DNA of 40,037 bases from JAUVKA01 sp964465145 (GTDB lineage Bacteria > Bacteroidota > Bacteroidia > Bacteroidales > UBA12481). Where the stretch lies: contig CAYXJR010000039.1 of the NCBI GenBank assembly GCA_964465145.1, positions 1 to 40,037 on the forward strand, given 5' to 3'. Positions 39,992-40,037 of this stretch are shown here, piece after piece (the first letter of the stretch is position 1; each line of letters starts with the position of its first letter). The notes beneath the pieces were generated by a model. That model had not been told where the DNA came from, searched no databases, and was given only the letters and a program-made list of their open reading frames with translations. The translations under genes were made by a program, and so were the position numbers.

Positions 39992-40037
39992 TTCTAAACC
40001 TTCTAAACCTTTTTCAACCTACAACCTACATCCTACA
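39992..40037. repeat. Terminal repeat arrays (TTCTAAACC; CAACCTA)
   Basis: Two 9-bp units TTCTAAACC, then the 7-bp units CAACCTA, CAACCTA, CATCCTA (40015-40035), continuing to the window edge. Confidence 0.75.

Overview
This window is a draft chromosomal segment from a member of the Bacteroidota, most likely an uncultured Bacteroidales/Marinilabiliales-type organism. The lineage call rests on type IX secretion (T9SS) sorting domains of both types, a PorP/SprF protein, Bacteroidota-type promoter boxes (TAnnTTTG), a UpxY-type NusG paralog, and the gene order ileS - dksA-like - lspA. Two 100-N runs (17093-17192 and 36529-36628) are scaffold gaps. I see no rRNA, tRNA, CRISPR array, prophage or transposase gene.

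Layout. 44-3209 (+): a probable electron-transfer operon, with a monoheme lipoprotein cytochrome, a DUF5777-type outer-membrane barrel, a seven-heme membrane-anchored cytochrome and a diheme cytochrome b, followed by an orphan T9SS sorting domain lying in frame after the cytochrome b stop. 3243-10397: T9SS genes, namely PorP/SprF plus a large type B cargo protein (-), then a divergent secreted C1 peptidase with a type A tail (+). The two transcription units share an almost symmetrical divergent promoter. 10422-17004 (-): tetR - tolC - adaptor - RND pump, with a good promoter before tetR. 17005-17387: a tandem array of a 32-bp palindromic element, interrupted by a gap. 17388-22010: an outer-membrane protein, ispD, an Ig-like lipoprotein and a coiled-coil membrane protein. 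22011-29394: lspA, dksA-like and ileS (-), ribE (+), and a secreted M1 aminopeptidase (-). 30132-35440 (-): a Wzc-like tyrosine autokinase and Wza-like export lipoprotein, a YhbP-family flavoprotein, and metK. 35811-39880 (+): an outer-membrane barrel, UpxY-type antiterminator, a winged-helix/nucleotidyltransferase-like protein and an SLC13 permease. These probably form the edge of a surface-polysaccharide locus.

The most unusual aspect is the repeat content. Three kinds of short repeats occur throughout: (i) tandem arrays with an exact 7-bp period and many different heptad words, like the heptanucleotide STRRs of filamentous cyanobacteria; (ii) REP-like palindromes, some as inverted doublets with a conserved 27-bp linker (REPIN/BIME-like), and others consisting of GTAG plus a hairpin; (iii) a 32-bp palindromic element. 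They are not confined to intergenic DNA. They sit in frame inside ileS (three sites), metK (two sites), the M1 peptidase, a lipoprotein and the YhbP-family gene, and form the C-terminal codons of the RND pump and UpxY. They appear to be tolerated as surface-loop or terminal insertions, comparable to Rickettsia palindromic elements.

Functions were assigned by reading translated motifs by eye. No database search or structure prediction was run.
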